From: Pseudomonas flavescens
Lineage (GTDB): Bacteria > Pseudomonadota > Gammaproteobacteria > Pseudomonadales > Pseudomonadaceae
Direction: 5' to 3'
Assembly (NCBI RefSeq): GCF_013408425.1
Contig: NZ_JACBYV010000001.1
Coordinates: 806,001-870,000, forward strand
DNA length: 64,000 nt
The position numbers and the translations under genes are program-made. Below, piece by piece: positions 62,494-64,000 of the stretch. The notes beneath the pieces were generated by a model that saw nothing but the letters and a program-made list of their open reading frames with translations, had not been told where the DNA came from and searched no databases. How positions within the stretch are numbered: position 1 is the first letter of the stretch; every line of letters starts with the position of its first letter.

Positions 62494-64000
62494 ATGCGCA
62501 CCGAGCAATCGAAGACCATCTACCTGAAGGACTATCAGGCGCCGGATTACCTGATCGACGAAACTCACCTGACCTTCGAGCTGTTCGAGGATCACACCCT
62601 GGTCCACGCCCAGTTGGTGATGCGCCGCAACCCGGCGCTGTCGGCCGATCTGCCCGTGCTGACCCTCGATGGTCAGCAGCTGGAGCTGCTTGAACTCAAG
62701 CTCGATGATCGCGCGCTGAGCGCCACCGACTACACGCTCACCGACAGTCACCTGACCCTGCAGCCGACCCAGGCCAGCTTCGTCGTCGACAGCAGCGTGC
62801 GCATCCACCCGGAAAGCAACACCGCGCTGGAAGGGCTGTACAAGTCCAGCGGCATGTTCTGCACCCAGTGCGAGGCCGAAGGCTTCCGCAAGATTACCTA
62901 CTACCTCGACCGCCCGGACGTGATGAGCAGCTTCACCACCACGGTGAGCGGCGACAAGCAGAAGTATCCGATCCTGCTGTCCAACGGCAACCCGGTGGCC
63001 AGCGGCCAGGAAGACGACGGTCGGCACTGGGCGACCTGGGAAGACCCGTTCAAGAAGCCGGCCTATCTGTTCGCTCTGGTCGCCGGTGATCTCTGGTGCG
63101 TGGAAGACAAGTTCACCACCGTGAGCAGCCGCGAAGTGACGCTGCGCATTTATGTCGAGCCGGAAAACATCGACAAGGTGCAGCACGCCATGGACAGCCT
63201 GAAGAAGTCCATGAAGTGGGATGAAGAGGTCTACGGTCGCGAGTACGACCTGGACATCTTCATGATCGTCGCGGTCAACGACTTCAACATGGGCGCCATG
63301 GAGAACAAGGGCCTCAACATCTTCAACTCCAGCGCCGTGCTGGCCCGCGCGGAAACCGCCACCGATGCCGCGCACCAGCGGGTCGAGGCGATCGTCGCCC
63401 ACGAGTATTTCCATAACTGGTCGGGCAACCGGGTAACCTGCCGTGACTGGTTCCAGCTGTCGCTCAAGGAAGGCTTCACGGTGTTCCGTGACGCAGCGTT
63501 CTCCGCCGACATGAACTCGGCGACGGTCAAGCGCATCCAGGACGTGGCCTACCTGCGTACCCATCAGTTCGCCGAGGATGCAGGCCCCATGGCCCACCCG
63601 GTGCGCCCGGATGCGTACATGGAGATCTCCAACTTCTACACCCTGACCATCTACGAGAAGGGTTCCGAAGTCCTGCGCATGATCCACACCCTGCTGGGCG
63701 AAGAAGCCTTCCGCAAGGGATCGGATCTGTACTTCGAGCGCCACGATGGCCAGGCCGTGACCTGCGACGACTTCGTCAAGGCCATGGAAGATGCCAGCGG
63801 CATCGACCTGACCCAGTTCAAGCGCTGGTACACCCAATCGGGCACCCCGCGCCTGGCCGTCGCCGAGCGTTACGACGCTGCCGCGAAAACCTATACCCTG
63901 ACCTTCATCCAGAGCTGCCCGGCCACTCCAGGGCAGCGCGAGAGCGACAAGTTGCCCTTCGTGATTCCGGTCGAGTTGGGGCTGCTCGATGCCCAGGGCG
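62494..64000 (+). CDS. pepN: Aminopeptidase N, 3' partial
   Basis: M1-family zinc aminopeptidase, cytoplasmic. About 502 residues are visible; the full enzyme is about 880, so it runs off the right edge with no stop. Substrate motif GAMEN (in NDFNMGAMENKGL) near residue 265 and zinc motif HEYFHNW near residue 302, with the third ligand Glu in SLKEGFTVFRD, are seen. GAGG lies before the ATG at 62494. Trims N-terminal residues of peptides. Confidence 0.95.
   Translation, partial: MRTEQSKTIYLKDYQAPDYLIDETHLTFELFEDHTLVHAQLVMRRNPALSADLPVLTLDGQQLELLELKLDDRALSATDYTLTDSHLTLQPTQASFVVDSSVRIHPESNTALEGLYKSSGMFCTQCEAEGFRKITYYLDRPDVMSSFTTTVSGDKQKYPILLSNGNPVASGQEDDGRHWATWEDPFKKPAYLFALVAGDLWCVEDKFTTVSSREVTLRIYVEPENIDKVQHAMDSLKKSMKWDEEVYGREYDLDIFMIVAVNDFNMGAMENKGLNIFNSSAVLARAETATDAAHQRVEAIVAHEYFHNWSGNRVTCRDWFQLSLKEGFTVFRDAAFSADMNSATVKRIQDVAYLRTHQFAEDAGPMAHPVRPDAYMEISNFYTLTIYEKGSEVLRMIHTLLGEEAFRKGSDLYFERHDGQAVTCDDFVKAMEDASGIDLTQFKRWYTQSGTPRLAVAERYDAAAKTYTLTFIQSCPATPGQRESDKLPFVIPVELGLLDAQG

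Overview
The window is a GC-rich chromosomal stretch from a gamma-proteobacterium, almost certainly a Pseudomonas. Four things point there: the conserved block nadK / metallophosphoesterase / rhomboid / DUF1315 / DUF2797 / pepN, a trehalose synthase of the P. stutzeri type, SfnB- and DszA/DszC-like sulfur-scavenging flavoenzymes, and the density of LysR, LacI and ECF regulators. No rRNA, tRNA, CRISPR array, prophage or transposase gene was recognised. Two genes run off the edges: a LivH-like permease at the left and aminopeptidase N at the right.

Bases 1-13760 hold a branched-chain-amino-acid-type ABC transporter with two tandem substrate-binding proteins. A sigma-54-type promoter follows, driving an SfnB-family flavoenzyme, an orphan fragment that looks like an acyl-CoA dehydrogenase C-terminal piece, and a complete sugar-type ABC transporter. 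A GNAT acetyltransferase and an MFS exporter close the region. Bases 13769-17217 are a leftward sugar-acid unit: LacI regulator, D-2-hydroxyacid dehydrogenase and enolase-superfamily dehydratase, with a LacI-type operator. Bases 17519-23470 carry an SH3/coiled-coil envelope protein, a LysR/VOC divergent pair, and a D-glucarate module (LysR, MFS symporter, glucarate dehydratase).

Bases 23513-32036 mix small unknown periplasmic proteins, an isochorismatase-fold hydrolase with Ser in place of the usual Cys, and a 116-residue unknown protein behind what looks like a complete sigma-54 promoter (dyad, IHF site, -24/-12). They also hold phosphoglucomutase, a chemoreceptor, an Rrf2 / thioredoxin-reductase-like divergent pair and a cytochrome c. 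Bases 32319-41063 hold trehalose synthase, a DszC-like/DszA-like sulfur operon with its own -24/-12 promoter, a LysR regulator, a lipoprotein gluconolactonase-like enzyme, serine acetyltransferase (EpsC) and a 28-codon gene.

Bases 41191-47313 are one tightly overlapping leftward operon: PepSY membrane protein, three small unknown envelope proteins, a metal-binding SBP, ATPase, permease, and a second SBP-like protein that lacks the histidine ligands. A Fur-like box lies upstream. Bases 47513-64000 are mostly core genes (AraC, FadH, coiled-coil protein, D-cysteine desulfhydrase-like, DUF1853, NAD kinase, phosphoesterase, rhomboid, DUF1315, DUF2797, PepN). A Fur-box-controlled FecI/FecR/TonB-receptor cassette and two MITE-like repeats lie among them.

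The strongest unexplained signals are three. First, the same inverted repeat (TGTTG-N6-CAACA) stands upstream of the -24/-12 promoters of both sulfur-flavoenzyme operons, more than 31 kb apart. Second, the promoter of the 116-residue unknown gene is a full sigma-54 architecture. Third, the eight-gene PepSY/metal-ABC operon carries a histidine-less second SBP.
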